Program-made: the position numbers and the translations under genes
The notes under the pieces: model-generated
Databases searched by the model: none
Told to the model about the DNA's origin: nothing
What the model saw: the letters and a program-made list of their open reading frames with translations, nothing else
Shown: one piece after another, positions 1 through 9,049 of the stretch
Layout of the letters: every line of letters starts with the position of its first letter
How positions within the stretch are numbered: position 1 is the stretch's first letter
DNA from: Tenebrio molitor
Lineage: Eukaryota > Arthropoda > Insecta > Coleoptera > Tenebrionidae
Direction of reading: 5' to 3'
Length of the DNA stretch: 64,000 nucleotides
Assembly: GCF_963966145.1 (NCBI RefSeq)
Contig: NC_091050.1
Coordinates: 20,522,001 to 20,586,000 of the forward strand

Positions 1-2
1 GA

Positions 3-566
3 TTGTACGAATTTGAGGGAAAAATTTCAATAGATGGGATAGATATCAAAACACTATCTCTAGATACTCTCAGATCTAACATTTCAGTAATTCCACAGGA
101 CCCCGTTTTATTTGATGGAACATTTCGTGAAAACATTGATCCCGAAAAATTGTGTAAAGACGATGAAATATGGAACGTCGTAAAAGTACTAGATTTACAA
201 GAAATAATTCCAAACCTGAATTTAAAAATTAGAGATTCGGATTTCACATTTGGTCAAAAACAGTTAATTTGTTTGGGTCGGATTTTATTAAATCCGAAGA
301 AAGTTGTAATTTTTGACGAAATTTCAGAACATGTTGATCCTAAAACTGAAAATTTGATTTGTGAATTAATTGATAATTATTTAATTTCATCTACAGTGGT
401 GAAAATAGCACATCGGATGAAGTTCATTCTGTCGTGTGATAAAATATTCGTATTGGAGGACGGTGAAGTAGTGGAACATGGTCATCCTCAGACTTTGTTG
501 CGAAACGTGGATGGTCTATTCTCCAAATTGGTTAAGGTTTCTGATGTCAGTTTAGTACACAAGTGA
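3..566 (+). CDS. ABC transporter subfamily C (MRP4-like), C-terminal NBD2, 5'-partial
   Basis: This is the 3' end of an ATP-driven membrane exporter gene that starts before the window. The 187 codons have no stop until TGA at 564-566 and align with NBD2 of the complete paralogue at 11952-17429. Visible: the Q-loop region (VIPQDPVLF), a diverged signature (FTFGQKQL where the paralogue has FSVGQKQL), Walker B (VVIFDE), a diverged D-loop (EHVD where the paralogue has ANVD) and the switch histidine (KIAHRM). Walker A would lie upstream of the window. The C-terminus has no separate small last exon as in the paralogue. The open frame suggests a functional or recently functional gene; the drift in signature and D-loop could mean weakened ATPase activity. 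ABC subfamily C is secure; the substrate cannot be told. Confidence 0.85.
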   Translation: MYEFEGKISIDGIDIKTLSLDTLRSNISVIPQDPVLFDGTFRENIDPEKLCKDDEIWNVVKVLDLQEIIPNLNLKIRDSDFTFGQKQLICLGRILLNPKKVVIFDEISEHVDPKTENLICELIDNYLISSTVVKIAHRMKFILSCDKIFVLEDGEVVEHGHPQTLLRNVDGLFSKLVKVSDVSLVHK

Positions 567-973
567 TGGTACATATAGAGTGTAATTTCCAGTTAAATAT
601 TCTTTTTGCTGTATACGACCATATGTCTCAAATCAGGACTTGGATGTAAAACAGACACATATTAATAGTATTTAGAAATTACAAAAATTGTTTTCTGTGG
701 ATGCATTCTCCAACATAAACATACACAAATAAAACAACATCTTTTAAACTAAATATTAATATTAATTTAAGTAATTAAGTTAATTAAATATTATTAAATT
801 GTTTTAGCGATTGCACGTTTCTTGTCTAATATTTGTTTTATTTTCACTTAACATTTTTTTAGAACAAGTGGTCCAACATAAAATAAACTAGGCAAAAATA
901 AATAGGGAATTTTTCCATTTTTTAATTTTTTATAAATACAGTTTAAAATGTATAATGAAATATGTTACAAATA
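567..973. other. AT-rich intergenic, no gene seen
   Basis: Downstream of the first ABCC gene. AT-rich with short A and T runs. No ORF, clear polyadenylation signal cluster or repeat was recognised. Confidence 0.6.
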
Positions 974-975
974 TA

Positions 976-1230
976 CTACGTGACAAAGAAAGATAAACAC
1001 CCTTTTATTGATCTTGATTCTCTTGTCACCCTACGACGTCCGGTGCCCTTAGCCCTGTGTTCACGCCCTTCTGGAGTCCATGCCTGACAACATCTTAAAA
1101 TGGTGCCTACAGATCGGCCAATTCTTCTGGAAATTTCTAAAATCCGCCCTCTTTCAAAGTCACTAAGCTGAGGAATCTGACCAAGTGTAGGTACTGTTAC
1201 GTTATAAATTACGCTCCCAAAACTGGGCAA
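976..1230 (-). pseudogene. Tc1-like transposase, N-terminal helix-turn-helix fragment
   Basis: The minus-strand reading contains LSDFERGRILEISRRIGRS, then VGTILRCCQAW and a basic GTGRRRVTRE stretch. This is the order of the paired-like HTH DNA-binding domain and GRPR-type linker of Tc1 transposases. The reading then runs straight into the terminal inverted repeat, so the catalytic DDE domain is missing. The element therefore looks like an internal-deletion derivative in which the HTH was joined to the far terminus. It is not functional as a transposase. Confidence 0.7.
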
Positions 1231-1233
1231 CCC

Positions 1234-2519
1234 TGTTACCGGTTACAAATCCGGAATGTTCAGGGGTATAACAAACAAGTTGTGGCTTCGACTCGGTTTA
1301 CAATGCGAACCACGAGAAACGCCGACTGAAGCTGAAAAATTGGTGAGAACAGCCCGGAGTACGGGAAATGATACACAATCTTCCAACTAATCGTTTATTC
1401 AGATAACAACCACGAAAATAATGATATAATGAAAAAGAAAACAACGAAGCCTGAGTAGCCTGATGGCGTGTACAAATTTAAGTAACCCTAACTCCTCGGA
1501 GGGTCCTCCGGGTCCCAGACGTTCAACGAACGAGTACCGGCGAAACAGTAAAAAAAATTCCCTTCTTTAGCGAAGGAGGAAGGCCGACTGATCCTACGTA
1601 ACGTCGCTATTCGGCTACGCCGCCCGCATAAGCGGAGAGGTCCTCCAAGTCTTTCTTCGCTCCAAAAAAAAATTGAAGTTAAGATTTTTTTCTTCTGTAC
1701 GGACCGGTGAAGAACCACGCGCAAAAAAAGATCGGTGAGCGCGATACACAATTCCTGGCGAGGTCGCTCACGGATTGATAATCGTTCGTGAATATAAAAA
1801 CCCGACGGACTTGATAAGGAAATTTTTTCTTAAGTTAGTACAATTATTGAAGTCACGCGCCTTATGACAAAACTGCAACTTTAACAGTCGAACATATTAT
1901 AAATCCTAAACGCGATATACAAATTAAATGAATCTGATGGAAACTATTCACCCGTCGAAATAATGAGTTGCGACAATGGAAATTTGACAATAGTTAATTA
2001 CAAACGCTCAATTAGTTCGACGGAGTGACAAAATACCACCGAAAACTTTGAGAAGCCACGGCCTGTAGAAAAATGGGGTGTCACCACTGCTCCGGACTTG
2101 CTGGTGGGTAGATCCGGCACCTTCCGGTGAGTCCGGGGACGACCTGGACTGACAGGACCAGACGAGATCCTGATCCGCAAAAGCGTTCGGTCTGGAACCT
2201 TCCGTAGTGAAGTCCGTGATCCGCTTGGCGATGTGGGCGGTGGTACTTAGACGAATCGTCTCCAACGGCCCTCGTGAACTCCACTACGTCGTCTCGTCAG
2301 CCCTGCAAATTCACTCGATCACTGTCCCCTTGACTCTCCCCAGGCACTCACAACACCACCGGCAAAAGGTCGTGAAAAATCTCTCTTCCGTCTCTGGTTC
2401 CCCCGATTTATAGCTTCCACCCCCTCTATGCGCAGATTTTTCGGCGAGTCCGAGTACGTTTCCGTCGCGATGGATTCTAGAACATTCTAGATAATCGCGC
2501 GGCGATTTAAATCGTAACA
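1234..2519 (-). mobile_element. Probable solo LTR, minus strand
   Basis: A block visibly richer in GC than its surroundings has inverted ends TGTTAC (1234-1239) and GTAACA (2514-2519). Read on the minus strand it has a TATA-like motif (CTATAAAT, near 2409) close to the start and AATAAA (near 1393) towards the end, the layout of an LTR. No internal gag or pol and no partner LTR are present, and I could not find a target-site duplication. It sits inside the Tc1-type element. The family is unknown; a BEL/Pao or gypsy LTR would fit. Confidence 0.5.
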
Positions 2520-2805
2520 GTACGCACTCGTGGCATTTCTCGGCTTACAAAAACACTTTTCCAACAAGTTTTCTAAAATTCAAAAGTAAAAATTTTCAAT
2601 GTAAACAAAATTTCCTTACACCTGCAATAACCGAACCAGTAGCACAAAAGGCAGAATACTGCATAGATAGGGCTGCAAATTTAATCATTTCTTATTTGAC
2701 CCAAAACACATTTACCCGCAAAAACTTATTGAAATAAAACTATAAGTACTGGGTGTTTACCTTTCTTTGTCACGTAGTATTGTATCCATCCTGATGAAAG
2801 ACTAG

Positions 2806-3709
2806 AGTCAAGTGTCGGTTGAACGTATCCTACAATATACAAAAAATATAGCAGAAAGCGATGTTGCATCTCGAGATGTTCCAAAACTTTGGCCTCAAGA
2901 AGGAAATATTGAGTTTCGGTCAGTCTCATTATGCTATGACTCTGATGATCCACCAGTTCTCAATAAAATTTCTTTTAATGTAAAAGCAACAGAAAAAATA
3001 GGAGTTATTGAAAGGACTGGAGCTGGTAAATCTTCATTAATTTCAGTTCTTTTTCGCTTGTACCCATTTGATGGACAAGTGGTAATTGATGGTGTCGATA
3101 CCAAAGAGATATCGTTAACTTCACTACGTTCAGTGATTTCAATTGTTCCACAAAATTGTGTTTTATTTTCGGGTATCCTGCGAAAAACTTGGATCCGTTA
3201 AATGAATACAGTGAGGTCGATATCTGGAATGCTTTGGAACAAGTTGAACACTAAAAGATGCGATTGTTAAATTACCTTCTAGTCTAGAAACGTCTGTTTC
3301 AGAAGAAGGCTCAATTTTCAGTGTAAGACAAAAATAACTGCTGTGTTTGGTTCGCGCTCTCTTAAAAGATAGTAACATCGATTTCAAAACTGATGACTTA
3401 ATCCAGGCAACTGTCAAACTGTCAGATGGAGGTTCAAGAACTGCACCATAATAACCATAGCACATAGATTAGGTACTCACAGTGATGAATTGTGATAAGA
3501 TACTTGTTATGGACTCTGGACAGGTTGTGGAATTTGATCATCCGTATAACCTTCTGCAAAATTCTAATGGATTTTTTTATAAATATCTTCACAAAAGTCC
3601 TAAGACAATTGCAGAGAATTTAATAAGCATAGCTGAAAAGGTAAAACTGATGTTTATACTGACAATGAATTAACAATATTTGTTGTAGAGCTATATCAAG
3701 ATCTTTTAA
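2806..3709 (+). pseudogene. ABCC (MRP4-like) NBD2 pseudogene
   Basis: A decayed copy of the exon 7-8 region of the complete gene at 11952-17429. Open from about 2806 to 3201 with a Walker A whose first glycine is glutamate (ERTGAGKSS; GRTGAGKSS in the paralogue) and a Q-loop region (IVPQNCVLF). It then loses frame near 3175 and has further stops near 3250 and 3330. The Walker B/D-loop segment is deleted near 3375. The C-terminal part resumes at 3482 (KILVMDSGQVVEFDHPYNLL). A donor-like GT at 3641, acceptor AG at 3687-3688 and a short terminal exon to TAA at 3707-3709 mirror the last intron of the intact gene, so this arose by DNA duplication and not by retroposition. No membrane-domain exons remain. 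Confidence 0.88.
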
Positions 3710-3800
3710 GAATACTGTATTGCACCTACAAATTAATTTAATCTTTGACGCGAGCCCCCTGAGGATATTAGTTATTTGTTATAAAATATTTAATATAAAT

Positions 3801-3852
3801 ACCGAGCGATCATTTAAAAAATAAATCGAGTTTGCTTTGGAGCCTATGCTAT
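3801..3852. repeat. Left half of a foldback MITE split by the gypsy element
   Basis: The arm at 3801-3830 is the inverted complement of 8766-8794 with few mismatches; both arms contain TTAAAAAATAAATCGAG. Joined across the gypsy insertion the two flanks form one element of about 110 bp whose centre is the palindrome ATGCTATAGCAT. Confidence 0.75.
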
Positions 3853-4119
3853 TGTTGCCAGGACGCTAGGCACCGACGATTATAAAAAAAAAACAAAAAA
3901 ATTAATAATACGTAACTGTCAATAAAAAAAAACAGCAATTCTTTTGGTTTTGTACCACAAGTTAATTTTCTTTTATATAAATAAATATATATTCCTATCG
4001 TGCGTGTGTTCGACTGAATTGGGGAGCAATGGGACGAAGGAAAACCCGGCAAGTCCATTCTGTTACCGCAAGTCGGCGGCAAACTCCTTCAAATACGGAA
4101 AGCATGTGTTTCGGTGACA
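3853..4119 (+). repeat. 5' LTR of the gypsy element
   Basis: Starts TGTTGCC and ends GGTGACA. Compared with the 3' LTR it lacks 7 bases near its start and differs in a poly-A run and at a few single bases. A TATA-like stretch (TTTATATAAATAAATA, about 3973-3988) probably serves promoter and/or polyadenylation functions. Confidence 0.92.
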
Positions 4120-4123
4120 ATTT

Positions 4124-4141
4124 TGGCGCCCAACGTGGGGC
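4124..4141 (+). other. Primer binding site, lysine-tRNA type
   Basis: TGGCGCCCAACGTGGGGC begins 5 bases after the LTR end. It starts with the TGG complementary to a tRNA CCA end and matches the sequence known to pair with tRNA-Lys(1,2) in some retroviruses. It would prime minus-strand DNA synthesis. Confidence 0.85.
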
Positions 4142-4187
4142 CCGAAGAAAAACTTCAGAAGAAGTAACCCGCCAGCCCGACCCTGAG

Positions 4188-5012
4188 ATGGTTGTCACCA
4201 GGAACACTTGTCAAGCTGGAAATCAGCCGGCCGACGGGGAACCATCGGCCCAACCTCAAGTTGAAGCACCAACGCAGTTACCTACAGGTCCGCTCGTCGA
4301 CATAGAGGCTCTTGTCCAGGTACTGTCTCGTCTGGTGGCCCCAAGATCGATAGAACCTCCAATTTTGCCAGAGTTCTCTGGTCTAGAACACGAGGACCCG
4401 GAGCGCTTCTTAGAGAAATGCCGAGAACGCCTCGCCGCGACGGATCCAGAGTCATGGCGAGACCGAGTTGCCACTCGGCTGCGCGGTAACGCCGAATCCT
4501 GGTGGTCAATCAACCGGGCCATCCTTCCCACATTTCCAGACCTGGAGCGGGGCCTGATTGAAAAATACGGAGGCCTCGATAAAGTAGTACGCCTCCATGC
4601 CGAGTTCTACGGCACTCGCCAAGCGAAGGAGGAGCCGACGGAGACGTTCCTCCAGAAGAAGAAACTCCTGGCCGCAAGAATCCTTCCCACAATGACGGAG
4701 AAAGTGCTCGTCGCTACTTGTCGCACTCTGCTGAGGGACGAGTTAGTGATGTACTCGGCCTTCGCATCACCTCAGACGCTGGAAGAACTGTCTCGTGGGG
4801 CCGGTACCATCGAGAGGCTCCTTAACCAGAAGAAGGCGGTACCACCTGCGACAACTTCCACAAAGTCGCTACCCAGGTGTCGCTACTGTCCTGGGACTCA
4901 TTTCCACGCGGACTGTCCAGAACTACGGAGGAATCCGGGAAACGGCCAGGGGGCCACGACCGCAGCGGGACCCAGCCGTCGCACCGTGGGCCCCGTGGAG
5001 AACCAGCAATAA
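4188..5012 (+). CDS. Gag (capsid/nucleocapsid) of the gypsy element
   Basis: Structural protein of the virus-like particle, 274 aa from the first ATG after the primer site. I prefer this start because the same frame is open back to an ATG at 4029 inside the LTR, which would give 327 aa. The middle carries a typical gypsy capsid region (aspartate- and arginine-rich helices around WRDRVATRLRGNAESWW). Near the C-terminus is one zinc-knuckle-like motif, CRYC..H....C, with spacing CX2CX3HX4C, one residue shorter than the usual CX2CX4HX4C. The 3' end overlaps pol, which is in the -1 frame. Confidence 0.88.
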   Translation: MVVTRNTCQAGNQPADGEPSAQPQVEAPTQLPTGPLVDIEALVQVLSRLVAPRSIEPPILPEFSGLEHEDPERFLEKCRERLAATDPESWRDRVATRLRGNAESWWSINRAILPTFPDLERGLIEKYGGLDKVVRLHAEFYGTRQAKEEPTETFLQKKKLLAARILPTMTEKVLVATCRTLLRDELVMYSAFASPQTLEELSRGAGTIERLLNQKKAVPPATTSTKSLPRCRYCPGTHFHADCPELRRNPGNGQGATTAAGPSRRTVGPVENQQ

Positions 5013-7516
5013 ACGCCGTAAACCATGGAGACGCGAATCTGCCACGCGTCTCCATCAACATCGAGGGAAAGGAAGTCGTTGCCCTGATCGATACCGGAGC
5101 CACGCACAACATGATTCGTCGGGGAGCCGTGGTCGGACAGGTAAAACTTTTGTACCAGCCGGCCCAACTTCAGACCGCCACCGTTCACAGCCAAGCTCGC
5201 ATCGAAGGCACTCAGGAACTTAGATGTACCTTAGGTAAGGTTCACTTCCAATCTAAGTTCCTCGTGGTGGACCGCCTCGTTGAAACCGTCGTCCTAGGCT
5301 ACGAGTTCATGCAGCAGCACCAGGTCTGCATTGATATACGCCGACAATGCATGTATTTCGGTACAGACGATCGGTCCACGGTCTTCTTTAAAACCGGCTC
5401 CTCCAATACCACAGGGGACAACCGACTCCAGTCCCTACGGAAGAGATTGACCTCCATCACTGCGCACGCATCACCGTTGGCAGAACGGGCCGAGAAAAAC
5501 TTCCCTGAAGAACTACGCCCGAAGATCCATCGACTTCTCGACGAATTCAAATCCCTCTTCGACATGGAAGACACCTCGACAACAACGACAACGACCAAGC
5601 ACCACATCCGCTTGAAGGACGCGACGCCGTTCCGATTACGCCCGTACCGGTACTCGGACGAAAAGAAAAAAATTATCCAGGAACAGGTGGAGAAGATGTT
5701 GGTCAGCGGCGTCATCGAACCATCAACTTCGAAATACGCCTCACCTGTGGTGATTGTCAAGAAAAAGGACGGCCAGCCTCGGTTCTGCGTTGATTACCGT
5801 AGATTAAACGCTGCTACTCGGGACGAGGCCGCTCCCCTTCCAATTATCCAGGAAATGCTTCGAGACTTGGGACAGGCTAAGGTATTCACGTCGCTAGACC
5901 TAAAATCAGGTTATTGGCAGGTTCCGCTCTCCGATGAAAGCAAGGAATACACGGCTTTTACAACACCTGACGGAGGTCTTTACCAGTTTCGAGTCATGCC
6001 ATTCGGTCTGAAGGGGGCCCCGCCAACGTTTCAACGTCTCATGAGCCAGAAGGTACTAACTGGTCACCTTCGAAACTTCACCATGGTGTACCTAGATGAC
6101 ATCATCGTGTACTCGACCAATCATGAGGAGCACATTAAACACCTCCAGCTCGTGTTCGAACGGCTCCAAATCCACGGCCTGCGATGCGCTCCGGAAAAAT
6201 GTCACCTCGGAGAGCGAGAAACCGTCTACTTGGGACACGTCGTTTCCACTCAAGGCAACCAGCCCCAACAGCTACATCTGAGACAGATCCAGGGAGCCCC
6301 AACACCAAAGGATCGCCGTTCTTTACGGTCCTTCCTGGGTCTGTGCAACTGGTTGCGTGACTACGTTCCCCGGTTCGCCGACATCGCGTACCCATTGACG
6401 GATCTGCTGTCCGCGAAAAAGCCATGGAGATGGGGACCAACGGAAGAGGAAGCCTTTAGAAGCGTGAAAAAGGTCCTCGCCCAACCGCTGATGCTCCACC
6501 GGCCGAATCCCAAACTCCCGTACGTTCTACAAACTGACGCCAGCGGCACCGGCATGGCCGCCGTCTTATATCAAGAAGATGGGGGCAGGCGGAGAATCAT
6601 TTCGTACAGCAGTGCCGGGTTCAACCCGACGGAGATGAAGTACCACTCAAATGAGCAGGAGTGTTTGGCCGTGGTATGGGCCATCCGGCGGTACCGACCT
6701 TACATTGAAGACAAGCCGTTCCTTTTACGGACGGATAATAAGGCTCTCACCTGGTTGCAGACCACCAAGAACGAGCGAGCCAAGCTGCTGAGGTGGGCCC
6801 TGGAGCTACAATCCTATCAGTTTACTATTGAACACTGTCCGGGAAAAGAAAATCAGCTACCTGACATGCTCTCAAGGGACCCCAACGCCAGGGAGAGCCA
6901 TGAGGAAGATGTCGAGGATGTAGAACGGCTGCTGCCTCGGGCCTGTCCGGCCGCCCTGCACACCCTCGCGGAGGAAGTCAGGCGAGCCCAAGTGGAAGAC
7001 GGTGAAGTCACCGCGAAGGTGGTCGAAGCACTACGGGATCCCGCCAAATCTGCAGAGTCGTGGGTGCAAAGGTTTCGCTACGGGTATTTCGAGGAGGACG
7101 GTCAGCTTTTCTACGGCCCCGAGAGGAAGCTGTTTGTGCCTACCGACGTGCGTCAACGAGTTTTATTTTCGTACCACGACGAGGCACTCGCCGGCCACCT
7201 GGGAGCCGAAGAGACGGAGCGATCAATCGCCCAGCACTTCCACTGGCCGAAGCTGCAAGAAAGCGTTCGGAGGTACGTGCGTCGCTGCCTCCTCTGCGCA
7301 CAGTACAAGTGTGGGTCCTCCCAACCAGCCGCGCCCCAGAAGCCGCGACAGCCGAAGAGACCATTGGAAGCGATAGCGTGTGACTTGATGGGGCCATACC
7401 CGCGAACCCCCAGCGTTACACATTTACAGATACAGATACAGATACAGATACAGTTACAGATTTATTCTCTAGGTGGGTGGAAGGGTTTGCCATACCCACG
7501 AGCACGACGTCTGTGA
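4877..7516 (+). CDS. Pol of the gypsy element: protease, RT, RNase H, N-terminal integrase (frame-broken)
   Basis: Copies the element RNA into DNA and integrates it. In order: aspartic protease (VALIDTGATHNMI), reverse transcriptase (YRRLNAATRDEAAPLPI, then FTSLDLKSGYWQVPL and the catalytic YLDDIIVYS), RNase H (LQTDASGTGMAAVLYQ, then RTDNKALTWLQ), and the integrase HHCC zinc domain (HLGAEETERS ... CLLCAQYKC). The first integrase catalytic aspartate is in CDLMGPYP near 7380. The frame is lost near 7413 and this reading ends at 7516; the rest of integrase continues in another frame at 7477-8178. Expressed by -1 frameshifting from gag; the ORF start at 4877 is only the open-frame limit. Confidence 0.93.
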   Translation: MSLLSWDSFPRGLSRTTEESGKRPGGHDRSGTQPSHRGPRGEPAINAVNHGDANLPRVSINIEGKEVVALIDTGATHNMIRRGAVVGQVKLLYQPAQLQTATVHSQARIEGTQELRCTLGKVHFQSKFLVVDRLVETVVLGYEFMQQHQVCIDIRRQCMYFGTDDRSTVFFKTGSSNTTGDNRLQSLRKRLTSITAHASPLAERAEKNFPEELRPKIHRLLDEFKSLFDMEDTSTTTTTTKHHIRLKDATPFRLRPYRYSDEKKKIIQEQVEKMLVSGVIEPSTSKYASPVVIVKKKDGQPRFCVDYRRLNAATRDEAAPLPIIQEMLRDLGQAKVFTSLDLKSGYWQVPLSDESKEYTAFTTPDGGLYQFRVMPFGLKGAPPTFQRLMSQKVLTGHLRNFTMVYLDDIIVYSTNHEEHIKHLQLVFERLQIHGLRCAPEKCHLGERETVYLGHVVSTQGNQPQQLHLRQIQGAPTPKDRRSLRSFLGLCNWLRDYVPRFADIAYPLTDLLSAKKPWRWGPTEEEAFRSVKKVLAQPLMLHRPNPKLPYVLQTDASGTGMAAVLYQEDGGRRRIISYSSAGFNPTEMKYHSNEQECLAVVWAIRRYRPYIEDKPFLLRTDNKALTWLQTTKNERAKLLRWALELQSYQFTIEHCPGKENQLPDMLSRDPNARESHEEDVEDVERLLPRACPAALHTLAEEVRRAQVEDGEVTAKVVEALRDPAKSAESWVQRFRYGYFEEDGQLFYGPERKLFVPTDVRQRVLFSYHDEALAGHLGAEETERSIAQHFHWPKLQESVRRYVRRCLLCAQYKCGSSQPAAPQKPRQPKRPLEAIACDLMGPYPRTPSVTHLQIQIQIQIQLQIYSLGGWKGLPYPRARRL
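4937..4994 (+). promoter_or_regulatory. Probable -1 ribosomal frameshift signal (gag/pol)
   Basis: GGGAAAC at 4937-4943 is positioned as G GGA AAC in the gag frame, the X XXY YYZ pattern of a -1 slippery site. Five bases later 4949-4958 can pair with 4985-4994 in a GC-rich stem of about nine pairs with one internal mismatch. Pol is open in exactly the -1 frame across the site. This would set the Gag to Gag-Pol ratio. Confidence 0.65.
7422..7460 (+). repeat. ACAGAT hexanucleotide run inside integrase
   Basis: Four consecutive ACAGAT units, one variant ACAGTT and another ACAGAT. The unit length keeps frame, so the expansion alone does not break pol; it inserts a short alternating Thr-Asp tract beside the integrase core. 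The adjacent frame break looks like the loss of one base near 7413. Confidence 0.85.
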
Positions 7517-8178
7517 TTGTGCGCCTACTGGAAGAAGAGGTCTTCACCAGGCAGGGTTACCCTGGAGCCATCATCACAGACAACGGCTCCCAATTCACGT
7601 CCCGGCGTTGGACGAGGGCCTGTCGACACTGGCAAACACGAACGTGGACGACGGCCCCATATACGCCCCGGGAGAACCCTACGGAGCGCCGCAACCAGGA
7701 GCTAAAGAAAGCTCTCCGATTCCGCTTAGTTGGACGGGGACAGAACACGTGGGACAGCGAACTCTCCACGTCTCTGTTCAGTGTGCGCCGCCGTCGCAAC
7801 GCCGCTACGGGCATGTCCCCTAGCCAGCTGCTTTATGGGCGAGACCTCGCCTATCCTGGAGCATGGGATGCCCCCGGAGACAACGAACCACTGACTCCAG
7901 CCTCAGAGCGATTAATAGAAGCCCAACGACACCAGGAGCTCTATATCCAACGACGCTTCCGAGATGAAGACGCTGCCGTCGTGACCTTCCAACCAGGGGA
8001 CTTGGTGATGCTCCGAGTCCCGGCAGTGATTCCCTTCCGGCCGTTCAACTGCAAGTGGACGGGACCCCATCAGGTGATACGCCGGATCGGGCAGTCACAC
8101 GTCTACGTGGTCAAAATAGGCGAAGCTAGGGCGAAACACCACGTCGACCGACTCCGTGCTGCGCCTCCATCTGTTTAA
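7477..8178 (+). pseudogene. Integrase catalytic core and C-terminal domain (downstream of the frame break)
   Basis: Continuation of pol in the next frame. It has the second and third catalytic residues of the DDE core (ITDNGSQFTS, and the glutamate in PTERRNQELK) and a C-terminal chromatin/DNA-binding region (FQPGDLVMLRVP ... CKWTGPHQVIRRIG). The ATG at 7477 is internal and not a real start. Ends with TAA at 8176-8178, about 280 bases before the 3' LTR. This copy cannot make a full integrase unless the break is bypassed. Confidence 0.88.
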
Positions 8179-8457
8179 AATTCACCACCCTACTGGGGGA
8201 GGGTACAGGACAATAATACCCCCCAGTGGCGCCCAACAGCAATGGTTACAGACAGGGGCTGTAACCAAATACAGAAGTGCGAATTCAGGGAGTCTGGGTT
8301 TCCCTAATCGCCGCGACGCGCAACAGACAATTTCCAGAGCGGAGAGTGCGCGACTTTTATGTTAATTCTTTTTCTTATGTGCATTTAAAAAAATGTATTT
8401 GTAATTAATTCATCTTTACAACATTAGGTGTCTAGCGTCCTTGCGGGTAGGGGAGTT
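8179..8457 (+). other. 3' untranslated part of the gypsy element with polypurine tract
   Basis: No envelope or other ORF. GGGTAGGGGAG at about 8445-8455, next to the 3' LTR, is the plus-strand primer (polypurine tract). A second GGCGCCCAAC-like stretch near 8227 resembles the start of the primer site. Confidence 0.7.
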
Positions 8458-8732
8458 TGTTGCCAGGAAGCGGGACGCTAGACACCGACGATTATTAAAA
8501 AAAAAAAAAAAAAATTAATAATACGTAACTGTCAATAAAAAAAAACAGCAATTCTTTTGGTTTTGTACCACAAGTTAATTTTCTTTTATATAAATAAATA
8601 TATATTCCTATCGTGCGTGTGTTCGACTGAATTGGGGAGCAATGGGACGAAGGAAAACCCGGCAAGTCCATTCTGTTACCGCAAGTCGGCGGCAAACTCC
8701 TTCAAATACGGAAAGCATGTGTTCCGGTGACA
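8458..8732 (+). repeat. 3' LTR of the gypsy element
   Basis: Same TGTTGCC ... GGTGACA ends as the 5' LTR and nearly identical throughout. Followed by CTAT (8733-8736), the target duplication. Confidence 0.92.
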
Positions 8733-8794
8733 CTATAGCATGGGTTGCCATAGGTAACACGCCGACTCGATTTATTTTTTAACTGATCGCACCG
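8733..8794. repeat. Right half of the foldback MITE split by the gypsy element
   Basis: The inverted arm at 8766-8794 pairs with 3801-3830. The inner portion begins CTATAGCAT and completes the palindrome interrupted by the gypsy insertion. Confidence 0.75.
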
Positions 8795-9049
8795 TATATA
8801 ATAATAAAAATATGATATACAGTGTGGTGATAAAGTAAGGAACAAAATTTACAATTAGTTGTTTTAATGTTTTCAAGCAAAACGCTCGGACAGGTCAATT
8901 TTATTTGACACAAAGATTATGAAATGTAATCAGGTGATATGGTTTTAAACTATGTACTTATAATAAAAATGAAAATTAAAGCAAAATTGGTCTGTTGAAC
9001 CCTGCCATTTCTAGCACGAGGTACAATAAGGGAACTTTCCTTGTTAGTA

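Larger units (their letters stand above)
976..2777. mobile_element. Tc1/mariner-type element, TIR-bounded, containing a nested LTR
   Basis: Near-perfect 27-bp terminal inverted repeats at 976-1002 and 2751-2777 (one mismatch, starting CTACGTGACAAAG) are each flanked by TA (974-975 and 2778-2779), the hallmark target duplication of the Tc1/mariner superfamily. Inside are a Tc1-like transposase fragment (976-1230, minus) and a GC-rich LTR-like insertion (1234-2519). The element lies directly upstream of the ABCC pseudogene at 2806. It has no intact transposase. Confidence 0.85.
3853..8732 (+). mobile_element. Ty3/gypsy LTR retrotransposon, nearly complete
   Basis: A 4.9-kb element with near-identical LTRs (3853-4119 and 8458-8732), a 4-bp target duplication CTAT (3849-3852 and 8733-8736), a primer binding site, gag, pol in the order protease-RT-RNase H-integrase, and a purine tract before the 3' LTR. 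The domain order defines Ty3/gypsy. There is no envelope ORF between integrase and the 3' LTR. Near-identical LTRs mean a recent insertion, yet pol carries a frame break near 7413. Confidence 0.95.

Noticed and set aside
8179..8457. An envelope gene in the gypsy element
   Set aside because: No ORF of useful length between integrase and the 3' LTR.
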